A stretch of DNA of 64,000 nucleotides from an uncultured Albidovulum sp. (GTDB lineage: Bacteria > Pseudomonadota > Alphaproteobacteria > Rhodobacterales > Rhodobacteraceae): assembly GCA_913064775.1 (NCBI GenBank), contig CAJYAD010000001.1, forward strand, positions 124,001 through 188,000, in the 5' to 3' direction. The stretch's first letter is position 1; the number at the start of each line of letters is the position of its first letter. Under the pieces are notes generated by a model. It had not been told where the DNA came from and did no database searches. It saw nothing but the letters and a program-made list of their open reading frames with translations. Of this stretch, positions 52,960 through 61,554 are shown piece by piece. Position numbers and translations under genes: made by a program.

Positions 52960-54222
52960 TCAGAGCGCGCGCCAGCCGATGTCGCGACGGCAGAAGCCTT
53001 CGGGCCAATCGATCTCGTCGACCATCGCATAGGCGCGGGTCTGGGCCTCTTGCAGGGTTGCGCCGCGGGCGGTGATGTTCAGCACCCTTCCGCCGGCGGC
53101 GAGGATCTTGCCCTTTCGCGCCGTCGTGCCCGCGTGGAAGGTCATGTGGAAGCTGTCTTCGGGAAGCCCTTCCAGGCCACTGATTTCGCTTCCCTTGTCA
53201 TAGCCTTCTGGATAGCCGTTCGCGGCCATCACCACGGTCAGGGCGTGATCGTCGGCCCAATGGACCTGATGCCCGGCCAGGTCGCCGCGCGCGCAGGCCA
53301 GCATCAGGTCCAGCGCCTGGGCCCCGAGGCGCATCATCAGTACCTGGGTCTCGGGGTCGCCGAAGCGGACGTTGTATTCGACCAGCCGCGCGCGACCATC
53401 CTCGATCATCAACCCGGCATAGAGCACGCCTTGATAGGGCGTGCCGCGGCGCGAAAGCTCCGCCACCGTGGGGCGGATGATCTGGTCGAGCGCCTGCTGC
53501 GCGATCGCGTCGGTCAGCACCGGGGCGGGGGAATAGGCGCCCATGCCGCCGGTGTTGGGGCCGGTGTCGCCTTCGCCCACGCGCTTGTGGTCCTGGGCGG
53601 TGCCGATCGGCAGCACCGTTTCGCCGTCGCACAGGACGAAGAAGCTGGCCTCTTCGCCGGCCATGAACTCCTCGATCACCACCTCGGCGCCGGCCGCGCC
53701 GAAGGCGCCTGCGAACATCTCGTCGATGGCGGCAAGTGCGGTGGCCTCGTCCATCGCGACGATCACGCCCTTGCCGGCGGCGAGGCCATCGGCCTTGACC
53801 ACGATCGGCGCGCCCCGGGCACGGATGTAATCCTTGGCGGGGGCGGCCTCGGTGAAGCGGGCCCAGGCGGCCGTGGGGGCGGCGCAGGCGTCGCAGATTT
53901 CCTTGGTGAAGGCTTTCGAGACCTCCAGCCGCGCGGCCGCCTGCGAGGGGCCGAAGCACAAGAGCCCCGCGTTGCGCAGCGCATCGGCGACGCCCGCGGC
54001 CAGCGGCGCCTCGGGGCCGATGATGACGAAATCGACGGCGTTTTCTTCCGCGAAGGTCACCACCGAGGCGCCATCCATGATGTCGATATCGGCGCATTCC
54101 GCGATCGCCGCGATCCCCGCATTGCCCGGCGCCACGATCAGCCGGTCGCATTTCGGGTTCTGCTTGACCGCCCATGCCAGCCCGTGTTCGCGCCCGCCGC
54201 CGCCCAGGATCAGGATGTTCAT
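52960..54222 (-). CDS. purD: Phosphoribosylamine-glycine ligase PurD
   Basis: PurD (420 residues) makes GAR, the second step of purine synthesis. It starts MNILILGGGGREHGLAWAVKQNP and has the ATP-grasp features GAPIVVKADGLAAGKGVIVA, FMAGEEASFFVLCDG, AQDHKRVGEGDTGPNTGGMGAYSP and VEYNVRFGDPETQ. The start at 54222 is chosen at MNILIL; a 23-codon upstream extension is rejected. It diverges from xseA with a 71-bp gap that must hold both promoters. Confidence 0.97.
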   Translation of the reverse strand: MNILILGGGGREHGLAWAVKQNPKCDRLIVAPGNAGIAAIAECADIDIMDGASVVTFAEENAVDFVIIGPEAPLAAGVADALRNAGLLCFGPSQAAARLEVSKAFTKEICDACAAPTAAWARFTEAAPAKDYIRARGAPIVVKADGLAAGKGVIVAMDEATALAAIDEMFAGAFGAAGAEVVIEEFMAGEEASFFVLCDGETVLPIGTAQDHKRVGEGDTGPNTGGMGAYSPAPVLTDAIAQQALDQIIRPTVAELSRRGTPYQGVLYAGLMIEDGRARLVEYNVRFGDPETQVLMMRLGAQALDLMLACARGDLAGHQVHWADDHALTVVMAANGYPEGYDKGSEISGLEGLPEDSFHMTFHAGTTARKGKILAAGGRVLNITARGATLQEAQTRAYAMVDEIDWPEGFCRRDIGWRAL

Positions 54223-54293
54223 CCGCCGCTCCGCCTTTTCCTCGCTTCGGCGCCGTTCTAAGGTGCCCACGCCGTCACCACAAGCGAGCACGC

Positions 54294-55781
54294 ATGTCCG
54301 AGCTGATCGAAGATCCCGTCCCTGCCGGCAACGCGCCGGAATTCACCGTATCGGAGCTTTCGGGCGCCGTGAAACGGGTGGTCGAGGGCGAATTCGCCCG
54401 GGTGCGGGTGCGGGGCGAGGTGGGGCGGGTGTCGTTCCCGCGCTCGGGTCATGTCTATTTCGATCTGAAGGATGACCGCTCGGTTCTGGCGGCGGTCAGC
54501 TGGAAAGGCCAGGCCGCGCGCCTGTCGATCCGCCCCGAAGAGGGGATGGAGGTGATCGCCACCGGGCGGCTGACCACCTTTCCGGGCCAGTCGAAATATC
54601 AGCTGATCGTTGACGATCTGGTCCCCGCGGGGGCCGGCGCGCTGATGGCGATGCTGGAAAAGCTGCGCCAGAAACTGGCGGCCGAGGGCTTGTTCGCCGA
54701 AGAGCGCAAGCGCCCGCTGCCCTATCTGCCGCAGGTGATCGGGGTGGTCACCTCGCCCTCGGGGGCGGTGATCCGCGACATCCTGCACCGGCTGCGCGAC
54801 CGCTTCCCGCGCCACGTCCTGATCTGGCCGGTCGTGGTGCAGGGCGAGCGTTGCGCGCCCGAGGTGGCGGCGGCGATCCGCGGCTTCAACGCGATTCAGC
54901 CGGGCGGTCCGGTGCCGCGCCCCGACGTGATCATCGTGGCCCGCGGCGGTGGCAGCCTGGAGGATCTGTGGGGCTTCAACGACGAGGCCGTGGTACGTGC
55001 CGCGGCAGAGTCGCAGATCCCGCTGATCTCGGCGGTGGGGCATGAGACGGATACGACGCTGATCGACCATGCCGCCGACCGGCGCGCGCCGACGCCGACC
55101 GCGGCGGCCGAGATCGCGGTGCCGGTGCGGTTGGATCTGCTGGCGGCAGTGGACGGGTTCGGGGCGCGGCTGGGCCGGGCGGCGGGGCAGGGGCTTTTGA
55201 CCCGCAACCAGCGCCTGCGCGATCTGGCCCGCGCGTTGCCAAAGCCCGAAACCCTGGTTGGGACCGCCAGCCAGAGGCTCGATCTTTGGTCCGGGCGGCT
55301 GCCGGCTGCGCTTGGCGCCGCGACTGGTCGCAAGCGCGCCGCCTTCAACAGCACCGCCGCCCATATCCGCCCCCGGATGCTGCAATCGGTGATCGAACGC
55401 GGACGCGAGCGGCTGGCCTATCGCGCCGCCCGCCTTGCGCCTGAGACGCTGGCGCGCGATGTCACCCGCAAGTCCGAGGCGCTAGAGGCCCTGATCCGCC
55501 GCCTGACGATCGCCGCCAATGCCCAGACCGAAAGCTGGCGCGCGCGCCTCGACGGGCTGGACCGGATGCGCATGACGCTGGGCTATCACGAGACGCTGAA
55601 ACGCGGCTTTGCCGTGGTTTACGGCGACGGCCATGTGGTCACCTCCAAGGCCGCCGCCGAAGCCGCCGCCGCGCTGGAAATCGAATTCCACGATGGCCGC
55701 CTGAGCCCCGGCGGATCGGCCCCGCGCCCCTCCGCGCGCAAACCGAAGGAAGAGCCACCCGAGCAGGGCAACCTCTTCTGA
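54294..55781 (+). CDS. xseA: Exodeoxyribonuclease VII large subunit
   Basis: XseA (495 residues) is the catalytic subunit of exonuclease VII. It has an N-terminal OB fold (VRVRGEVGRVSFPRSGHVYFDLKDD), the core with VIGVVTSPSGAVIRDILHRLRDRFP and VARGGGSLEDLWGFNDE, and a long helical C-terminus. The start at 54294 (MSELIEDP) avoids overlap with purD. A dispersed repeat and terminator hairpin follow directly. Confidence 0.96.
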   Translation: MSELIEDPVPAGNAPEFTVSELSGAVKRVVEGEFARVRVRGEVGRVSFPRSGHVYFDLKDDRSVLAAVSWKGQAARLSIRPEEGMEVIATGRLTTFPGQSKYQLIVDDLVPAGAGALMAMLEKLRQKLAAEGLFAEERKRPLPYLPQVIGVVTSPSGAVIRDILHRLRDRFPRHVLIWPVVVQGERCAPEVAAAIRGFNAIQPGGPVPRPDVIIVARGGGSLEDLWGFNDEAVVRAAAESQIPLISAVGHETDTTLIDHAADRRAPTPTAAAEIAVPVRLDLLAAVDGFGARLGRAAGQGLLTRNQRLRDLARALPKPETLVGTASQRLDLWSGRLPAALGAATGRKRAAFNSTAAHIRPRMLQSVIERGRERLAYRAARLAPETLARDVTRKSEALEALIRRLTIAANAQTESWRARLDGLDRMRMTLGYHETLKRGFAVVYGDGHVVTSKAAAEAAAALEIEFHDGRLSPGGSAPRPSARKPKEEPPEQGNLF

Positions 55782-55782
55782 T

Positions 55783-55813
55783 CTTCTTTCTGGTAGAAAT
55801 ATCCTCGGGGGGT
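55783..55813 (-). repeat. Dispersed intergenic repeat, copy D
   Basis: Read on the minus strand the core is CCCCCCGAGGATATTTCTAC then CAGAAAGAAG, two bases after the xseA stop. It keeps the CCCCCCG...GATATTT...CCAGA frame of copy A. Confidence 0.6.
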
Positions 55814-55816
55814 GCA

Positions 55817-55835
55817 GGGGGGCAGACAGCCCCCC
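55817..55835 (+). terminator. Hairpin between xseA and ugpC
   Basis: GGGGGGC, loop AGACA, GCCCCCC forms a 7-bp GC stem in the gap between convergent xseA and ugpC, next to repeat copy D. It could end transcription from both sides. Confidence 0.6.
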
Positions 55836-55851
55836 GCTGCCGCCCTCTCCG

Positions 55852-56901
55852 TTAGCCCAGCCGCTTGCCGCTTTGCGCGTCGAACCCATGTGCCGCACCC
55901 GGCTCGGGCACCAGATGCAACTCGTCGCCCAGCAACGCGTCCGAGGGCAGGGCGCAGGCAAATTTGTGCCCCTCGACCGTGCCGTGCACCAGCTTCTGCG
56001 CGCCCAACTCCTCGACATAGGCCAGCTTCAGCACAAAGGCCCCGTCGGTCCCGGCGTCGACCGGGCGCACGTCTTCGGGGCGCAGACCCAGGGTCACGGT
56101 GCCGCTGACCGCGGCCTCCAGCGGCACCCGGCCGCCGCCGACATGGGCCACGCCGCCCTCGGCGCGGGCCTCCAGCAGGTTCATCGCGGGAGAGCCGATG
56201 AAGGCCGCCACGAAGGTCGAGGCCGGCTTGCGGTAGACTTCCAGCGGGGTGCCGACCTGTTCGATCCGGCCGCCGTTCAGCACCACCAGCCGATGCGCCA
56301 GTGTCATCGCCTCCAGCTGGTCGTGGGTGACGTAGATCGAGGTGGTGCCCAGCCGCGCCTGCAATTGCTTGATCTCGCCGCGCATCTGCACCCGCAGCTT
56401 GGCGTCGAGGTTCGACAGCGGCTCATCGAACAGGAACGCCGCTGGCTCTCGCACGATCGCCCGGCCCATCGCCACCCGCTGGCGCTGGCCGCCCGACAGG
56501 GCGCGCGGCTTGCGGTCCAGGAAGGCGCCGATCTCCAGGATCTGCGCGGCCTCGTCGACGCGCCGGGTAATCTCGTCCTTCGCCATCTTGCGGTTCTTCA
56601 GTCCGTAGGCGAGGTTCTGGCGCACGGTCATATGCGGATAAAGCGCGTAGTTCTGGAACACCATGGCGATGTCGCGTTCGGCCGGCTCGACCTCATTCAC
56701 CATCCGGCCGCCGATCGAGATCTGGCCCTCGGTCACGGTTTCCAGCCCCGCGACCATGCGCAGAAGCGTGGATTTGCCGCAGCCCGAGGGGCCGACAAGC
56801 ACCACGAACTCTCCGTCCTCGATCGCAAGGTCGATGGAATGGACGACCTTCACGCCGCCCGCATAGGATTTGCCGACCGCCTCTAGCGTGATTGCAGCCA
56901 T
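55852..56901 (-). CDS. ugpC: Glycerol-3-phosphate ABC transporter ATP-binding protein
   Basis: UgpC (349 residues) energises uptake. It has Walker [10 protein letters not shown], the signature [19 protein letters not shown], Walker [16 protein letters not shown] and a C-terminal MalK-type regulatory/TOBE domain (about 240-349). The start directly follows the ugpE stop codon (TAAATG). It is the last gene of ugpB-ugpA-ugpE-ugpC; no ugpQ is present. Confidence 0.92.
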   Translation of the reverse strand: MAAITLEAVGKSYAGGVKVVHSIDLAIEDGEFVVLVGPSGCGKSTLLRMVAGLETVTEGQISIGGRMVNEVEPAERDIAMVFQNYALYPHMTVRQNLAYGLKNRKMAKDEITRRVDEAAQILEIGAFLDRKPRALSGGQRQRVAMGRAIVREPAAFLFDEPLSNLDAKLRVQMRGEIKQLQARLGTTSIYVTHDQLEAMTLAHRLVVLNGGRIEQVGTPLEVYRKPASTFVAAFIGSPAMNLLEARAEGGVAHVGGGRVPLEAAVSGTVTLGLRPEDVRPVDAGTDGAFVLKLAYVEELGAQKLVHGTVEGHKFACALPSDALLGDELHLVPEPGAAHGFDAQSGKRLG

Positions 56902-57750
56902 TTATTTCTCCGTCTCGATCAGGCCCTTCACGAAGAGCTTTTGCATGAAGATCACCACAAGCACCGGCGGCAGCATCGCCAGGATCGCGGTGGCCATGAT
57001 GTAGTTCCATTGCGGCTGGGAATCGGCCACGTCGGCCATCCGCTTGATCCCCATCACGATGGTGTAGTGGGACGCATCCGTCGTGATCAGCAGCGGCCAG
57101 AGGTACTGGTTCCAGCCGTAGATGAAGAGGATCACGAACAGCGCCGCGATGTTGTTGCGCGACATCGGCAAGAGGATGTCCCAGAAGAATTTCATCGGCC
57201 CGGCGCCGTCGATCCTTGCGGCTTCCATCAGCTCATCCGGGATGGTCAGGAACACCTGGCGGAACAGGAAGGTCGCCGTGGCCGAGGCGATCAGCGGGAT
57301 CGTCAGGCCGGCGTAGGTGTCCAGCATCCCCAGATCCGCGACCACCTTGTAGGTCGGCAGGATGCGCACCTCGACCGGCAGCATCAGGGTGATGAAGATC
57401 AGCCAGAAGGCTAGGTTGCGGAACGGAAAGCGGAAATAGACGATCGCATAGGCCGAGATGATCGAGATCGAGATCTTCCCGATGGCGATGGTCAGCGCCA
57501 TGATCAGGCTGTTCATCATCTGCAGCGACAGCGGCGGCATCCCCGAAGTTTGCATCCCCGTGGTCAGCATCGTCATGTAGGTGTGCCACGTGTCATGGCC
57601 CGGGGTCAGCGGGATCAGGCCCGACAGGAAATCCGTGGGCCCGTGGGTCGAGGCGATGAAGGCGATATAGATCGGGAAGGCCACGACCAGCACGCCGAGG
57701 ATCAGCACCAGATGGGCAAGGATGTTCAGGATGGGACGGTTTTCGACCAT
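56902..57750 (-). CDS. ugpE: Glycerol-3-phosphate ABC transporter permease
   Basis: UgpE (282 residues) is a six-helix permease with the EAA loop AARIDGAGPMKFFWDILLPMSRNNIAALF (about 187-215) and the start ENRPILNILAHLVLILGVLVVAFPIYIAFIASTH. It lies 10 bp after ugpA. It matches CUT1-family second permeases (MalG-like), with UgpE the best fit by order. Confidence 0.92.
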   Translation of the reverse strand: MVENRPILNILAHLVLILGVLVVAFPIYIAFIASTHGPTDFLSGLIPLTPGHDTWHTYMTMLTTGMQTSGMPPLSLQMMNSLIMALTIAIGKISISIISAYAIVYFRFPFRNLAFWLIFITLMLPVEVRILPTYKVVADLGMLDTYAGLTIPLIASATATFLFRQVFLTIPDELMEAARIDGAGPMKFFWDILLPMSRNNIAALFVILFIYGWNQYLWPLLITTDASHYTIVMGIKRMADVADSQPQWNYIMATAILAMLPPVLVVIFMQKLFVKGLIETEK

Positions 57751-57760
57751 GGCTGGGCCC

Positions 57761-58639
57761 TCAATATTCGATGCGCCGCTCGATGAAGCGGAACTGGATC
57801 ACGGTCAGGACGATGACGATGGCCAGAAGCACCACCGATTGCGCGGCGGAAGAGCCCAGATTCAGCCCGACGAAGCCGTCCTGATAGACCTTGTACACCA
57901 GGATGTTGGTGGCATCCGCAGGGCCGCCCTGGGTGGTGGCGTCGATCACCGGGAAGGTTGCGAACATGGCGTAGACGAAGTTCACCACCACCAGAAAGAA
58001 GGTGGTGGGCGACAAGAGCGGCAGGGTGATGGTGAAAAAGCGCTTTACCGGCCCCGCGCCGTCGATCGCCGCCGCTTCGCGCATCGAGGCGGGGATCGAT
58101 TTCAGCCCGGCGACGAAGAACAGGAAGTTGTAGGACACCTGCGGCCAGGCCGCCGAGATGATCACCAGGATCATCGCGTCGTCGCCTTTCAGCGCATGGT
58201 CCCAGTGATAGCCGACCAGTGACAGCAGGTAGGGCATCAGGCCGATCGTGGGGTTGAACAGGAACCACCACAGCACGCCCACCACCGCCGGGGCCACCGC
58301 ATAGGGCCAGACCAGCAGTGTCGTATAGGTCGAACCGGCCTTCGTCGTGCGATCGACGGCCAGCGCCAGCAGAAGCGCCGAGATCAGCGCAAGCGCGGTC
58401 ACGCCGATGGTGAAGACCACCGTCACCTGCAGCGAATAGATATAGGCGGGATCCTGAAACAGCGCCCGGTAATTGGCCAGCCCTACCCAGGTGGTGTGCA
58501 GCCCGAAGGCGTCCTCGCGCTGAAAGCTTTGCAAGACGGCTTCACCGGCGGGCCACAGGAAGAAGATGATCGTCACCACCATCTGCGGGGCGATCAGCAG
58601 ATAGGGCAGGAACTTGTTGCGGAAAAAGATACGTTTCAT
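57761..58639 (-). CDS. ugpA: Glycerol-3-phosphate ABC transporter permease
   Basis: UgpA (292 residues) is the first permease, with an N-terminal [27 protein letters not shown] helix and the EAA loop [24 protein letters not shown] (about 191-214). It starts 70 bp after the ugpB stop, beyond a strong hairpin. Six transmembrane segments are visible. Confidence 0.93.
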   Translation of the reverse strand: MKRIFFRNKFLPYLLIAPQMVVTIIFFLWPAGEAVLQSFQREDAFGLHTTWVGLANYRALFQDPAYIYSLQVTVVFTIGVTALALISALLLALAVDRTTKAGSTYTTLLVWPYAVAPAVVGVLWWFLFNPTIGLMPYLLSLVGYHWDHALKGDDAMILVIISAAWPQVSYNFLFFVAGLKSIPASMREAAAIDGAGPVKRFFTITLPLLSPTTFFLVVVNFVYAMFATFPVIDATTQGGPADATNILVYKVYQDGFVGLNLGSSAAQSVVLLAIVIVLTVIQFRFIERRIEY

Positions 58640-58666
58640 CGGCGCGCTTCGCTGGAAATGACAAAG

Positions 58667-58690
58667 AAGCCCGCGCCGAGGCGCGGGCTT
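58667..58690 (-). terminator. Hairpin between ugpB and ugpA
   Basis: On the coding strand AAGCCCGCGC, loop CTCG, GCGCGGGCTT forms a perfect 10-bp stem followed by CTTTGTCATTT. It probably stops part of the transcripts or stabilises the 3' end of ugpB mRNA, giving more binding protein than permease. Confidence 0.7.
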
Positions 58691-58709
58691 CCCAAAAGGG
58701 TTCCGGGGC

Positions 58710-60035
58710 TTACTGGTTGGCCTTCTGGAACTGTTCGATCAGCTTGTTGCCGTTGGTGTCGACATTGTCGAGCGCCTGTTGGGCGGTCTCGTTCCCGGCC
58801 AGCAGCTTCTGGAACTGGGTGTCGATGACGTCACGCACCTGGACGTAGTTGCCAAAGCGCAGACCCTTCGAGTTCGCGGTCGGCGGGTTCAGGGTGATTT
58901 CCTTGATGCCCACGTCCGACCCCGGGTTCTTCGCGTAGAAGCCCTGCTCCTGGCCCAGCTTGTAAGCCGCCTGGGTGATCGGCAGGTAGCCCGAGAATTG
59001 CGACCAGTCAGCCTGCACCTTGGCCGAGGACAGGTAGCTCAGGAAGCTGGCCACGCCCTTGTAATGGGCCTTGTCGTGGCCGCGCAGCACCCACAGGGTG
59101 GCACCACCGATGATGGTGTTCTGCGGCGCGCCCTTCACGTCGGCGTAGTAGGGCAGCATGCCGTAGCCGACTTCGAACTTGCCCTTGGTGTTGGCCAGCA
59201 CGCCGGCGCGCGACGCGGACGAGTTCATGTAGATCGCGCAATCGCCCGAATAGAACATCGGCGGCGCGTCATTGCCGCCCACCGGGCCGCCGTATTTGAA
59301 GATGCCTTCCTTCTGCCATTCGGCGAGGTTGGCCCAGTGCTTCACCAGCGCCTTGTCCTTGCCGAATTCAAGCCGCGCGCCGAGACCGCCGAAGCCGTTG
59401 TCCTCGGTGCCGATCGGCTGGTTGTGCCAGGCCGAGAAGTTTTCCGCCTGGATCCAGCTGATCCAGCCCGAGGTGAAGCCGCATTTGGCCGCGCCCGATT
59501 TCATGATCTGCTTCGAATCCGCGACCAGTTCGCCCCAGGTCTTGGGCGGCTGGTTCGGGTCCAGACCGGCCTTCTTGAAGGCGTCCTTGTTGTAATACAT
59601 GATCGGGGTCGAGCTGTTGAACGGCATCGACAGCATGTTGCCCTGGGAATCGGTGTAATAGCCGACGACCGCCTTCAGGAAGCCGTTCGGATCGAAGGGC
59701 TCGCCCATGTCCTTCATCAGCTTGTAGACCGGGTAGACGGCGCCCTTGGCGGCCATCATGGTGCCGGTGCCAACCTCGAAGACCTGCACGATATCGGGCT
59801 GCTTCTTGGCCCGGAAGGCGGCGATCGCCGCGGTCATGGTCTGCGGGTAAGAGCCTTTGTAAGTCGCGACGACCTTAAACTTGTCCTGGCTCTTGTTGTA
59901 GTCGGCGACGATCTGGTCAAGCTTCTGACCAAGCTCGCCTCCCATGGCGTGCCACCAGGTGATGGTGGTTTTCGCCTGCGCCATGCTGACGGAGGCCGCC
60001 AGTGCCATTGCGCCGACGAGTGTGGTGCGGATCAT
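58710..60035 (-). CDS. ugpB: Glycerol-3-phosphate-binding protein
   Basis: UgpB (441 residues) is the periplasmic binding protein. It has a signal peptide (cut after AQA, about residue 21), then [30 protein letters not shown], and the family's [41 protein letters not shown] and [14 protein letters not shown]. The start has AGGGGGATATACC upstream. It is first in the operon. The 287-bp region before it (60036-60322) is AT-richer than its surroundings and has no gene; no phosphate box is clearly recognised. Confidence 0.93.
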   Translation of the reverse strand: MIRTTLVGAMALAASVSMAQAKTTITWWHAMGGELGQKLDQIVADYNKSQDKFKVVATYKGSYPQTMTAAIAAFRAKKQPDIVQVFEVGTGTMMAAKGAVYPVYKLMKDMGEPFDPNGFLKAVVGYYTDSQGNMLSMPFNSSTPIMYYNKDAFKKAGLDPNQPPKTWGELVADSKQIMKSGAAKCGFTSGWISWIQAENFSAWHNQPIGTEDNGFGGLGARLEFGKDKALVKHWANLAEWQKEGIFKYGGPVGGNDAPPMFYSGDCAIYMNSSASRAGVLANTKGKFEVGYGMLPYYADVKGAPQNTIIGGATLWVLRGHDKAHYKGVASFLSYLSSAKVQADWSQFSGYLPITQAAYKLGQEQGFYAKNPGSDVGIKEITLNPPTANSKGLRFGNYVQVRDVIDTQFQKLLAGNETAQQALDNVDTNGNKLIEQFQKANQ

Positions 60036-60322
60036 GGTATATCCCCCTGTTGTTGATCACGTGGACTGCGCCACGCTTAGTGTTTGCTCATGAAGAGTTT
60101 GTGTTCGTTTTGCGTAGGTTTTGCAACGGTTGTTTTTCGTCCCCTGCTGAATTTTTGGGCGGCTTCTGTCCGGCCCTCACCGTCGCATTGCCGCGCTATC
60201 GCGGGGGCGAAACGTATTGATGATAATCCTAACAGTTATACTATATATCTATATTGCCGCATCTCCCGAACCCGTAGCCGGGTGCGGCAGGCCGCGGAGG
60301 CATTGCAAGAAGAGAGGTCGCG
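60036..60322. promoter_or_regulatory. Divergent AT-rich promoter region, ugpB and crotonase operon
   Basis: This 287-bp non-coding region drives ugpB to the left and the hydroxycinnamate operon to the right. Its lower-GC middle includes TTATACTATATATCTATATT (60236-60255), likely core promoter sequence. The MarR regulator encoded downstream would be expected to bind here; I see no clean palindrome to nominate. Confidence 0.5.
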
Positions 60323-61084
60323 ATGGCGTTGATTGAGCTAGAGGTCGAGGGCGAGATCGCCACCGTCACGATGAACCGTCCCGACAAGCGCAACGCCATG
60401 TCCGACGCCTTCATCGCCGAGCTGGGCGCCGTGTTCGAGGCCCCGCCCAAGGGGGTGAAGGCGGTGATCCTGACCGGCGCGGGCGGGCATTTCTGCGCCG
60501 GCCTCGATCTTGCCGAACATGTCGAGCGCAGCGCCGAGGAAGGCATCTACCACTCGCGCGGCTGGCACCGGATTCTCGATCAGATCCAGTTCGGCGGCCT
60601 GCCGGTGGTCAGCGCCATGTCCGGCGCGGTGATCGGCGGGGGGCTGGAAATCGCCGCCGCGACCCATGTGCGCATCGCCGAGCCCTCGACCATCTTCCAA
60701 CTGCCCGAAGGCCGGCGCGGGATCTTCGTCGGTGGTGGCGCGACGGTGCGGGTGGGGCGCATCCTCGGCCCTGACCGGATGACTGAAATGATGCTGACCG
60801 GGCGCAAATACGACGCCGAGGAAGGCCAGCGCCTGGGCCTTGCCCATTACGCCGTCGGCGCGGGCGAGGCGCTGCCGCTGGCGCGCGATCTGGCGGGCAA
60901 GATCGCCCGCAACGCGCCGTTGTCGAACTATTTCATGATCCAGGCGCTGTCGCGGATCGGCGACATGTCACGCGGCGACGGGCTGTTCACCGAAAGCCTC
61001 TGCGCCGCGCTCAGCCAGACCACGCCCGACGCGCAGGAGGGGCTGCGCGCCTTCCTGGAAAAACGCGCGCCGTCGTTCCGCTGA
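60323..61084 (+). CDS. Enoyl-CoA hydratase/crotonase (hydroxycinnamoyl-CoA hydratase)
   Basis: This 253-residue crotonase has the oxyanion-hole segments GHFCAGLDLAEHVE and SGAVIGGGLEIAAA, and both catalytic glutamates in the usual places (E in GGGLEIAAA; E in QLPEGRRGIF). It heads an operon with a MarR regulator, a feruloyl-CoA synthetase and an amidohydrolase, so it probably hydrates feruloyl- or coumaroyl-CoA. A hydratase/lyase giving vanillin is an alternative; the amidohydrolase neighbour favours the beta-oxidative route described in Agrobacterium. Confidence 0.85.
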   Translation: MALIELEVEGEIATVTMNRPDKRNAMSDAFIAELGAVFEAPPKGVKAVILTGAGGHFCAGLDLAEHVERSAEEGIYHSRGWHRILDQIQFGGLPVVSAMSGAVIGGGLEIAAATHVRIAEPSTIFQLPEGRRGIFVGGGATVRVGRILGPDRMTEMMLTGRKYDAEEGQRLGLAHYAVGAGEALPLARDLAGKIARNAPLSNYFMIQALSRIGDMSRGDGLFTESLCAALSQTTPDAQEGLRAFLEKRAPSFR

Positions 61085-61554
61085 TGGCCGCGCCCGACGC
61101 CACCCTGCGCGGGCTGACCGGCTACCGCATCCAGCGCGCGGCGATCCGGGCGATGGCGCGGGTGAACGCGGCGCTGGCGCCCCTTGGGCTGCGGCGCAGC
61201 ACCTTCTCGGCGCTGGCGGTGGTGTCCGACACGCCGGGCCTGCGCCAGACCCAACTGGCCGAGGCGCTGGCGATCGAGCGGCCCAATCTGGTGCAGATTA
61301 TCGACGATCTGGAAGCCGCCGGGCTGATGGTGCGCGAACGGGCCGAGGGGGACCGTCGCGCCTATGCCCTGCTGCCGACCGAGGCGGGCCGCGCGGTCTA
61401 TGCCCGGGCGTTGGCCCGGCTGCAGAGGGCCGAGGCCGCGCTGACCCGTGGCCTGTCGCCTGCCGAGACGCAAGCGCTGCACCGCGCCCTGCAAATCATC
61501 GAGGACAACGCTGGGGAGGAGACTGGCGATGAGATCGAAATACCCAGCGCATAG
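61084..61554 (+). CDS. MarR-family regulator (CouR/HcaR-like)
   Basis: This 156-residue protein has the MarR winged-helix core: LRRSTFSALAVVSDTPGLRQTQLAEALAIERPNLVQIIDDLEAAGLMVRERAEGDRRAYALLPTEAGR. MarR repressors of this kind control p-coumarate and ferulate genes (CouR, FerR, HcaR) and are released by the hydroxycinnamoyl-CoA thioester. It shares one base with the crotonase stop and overlaps the CoA-ligase gene by 26 bp, indicating tight co-expression. Confidence 0.88.
   Translation: MAAPDATLRGLTGYRIQRAAIRAMARVNAALAPLGLRRSTFSALAVVSDTPGLRQTQLAEALAIERPNLVQIIDDLEAAGLMVRERAEGDRRAYALLPTEAGRAVYARALARLQRAEAALTRGLSPAETQALHRALQIIEDNAGEETGDEIEIPSA

Noticed and set aside
60120-60260. AT-rich patch before ugpB as a horizontally acquired island
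   Set aside because: It is short, lies wholly in a divergent promoter region and is flanked by genes with normal codon use; promoter function explains it better.
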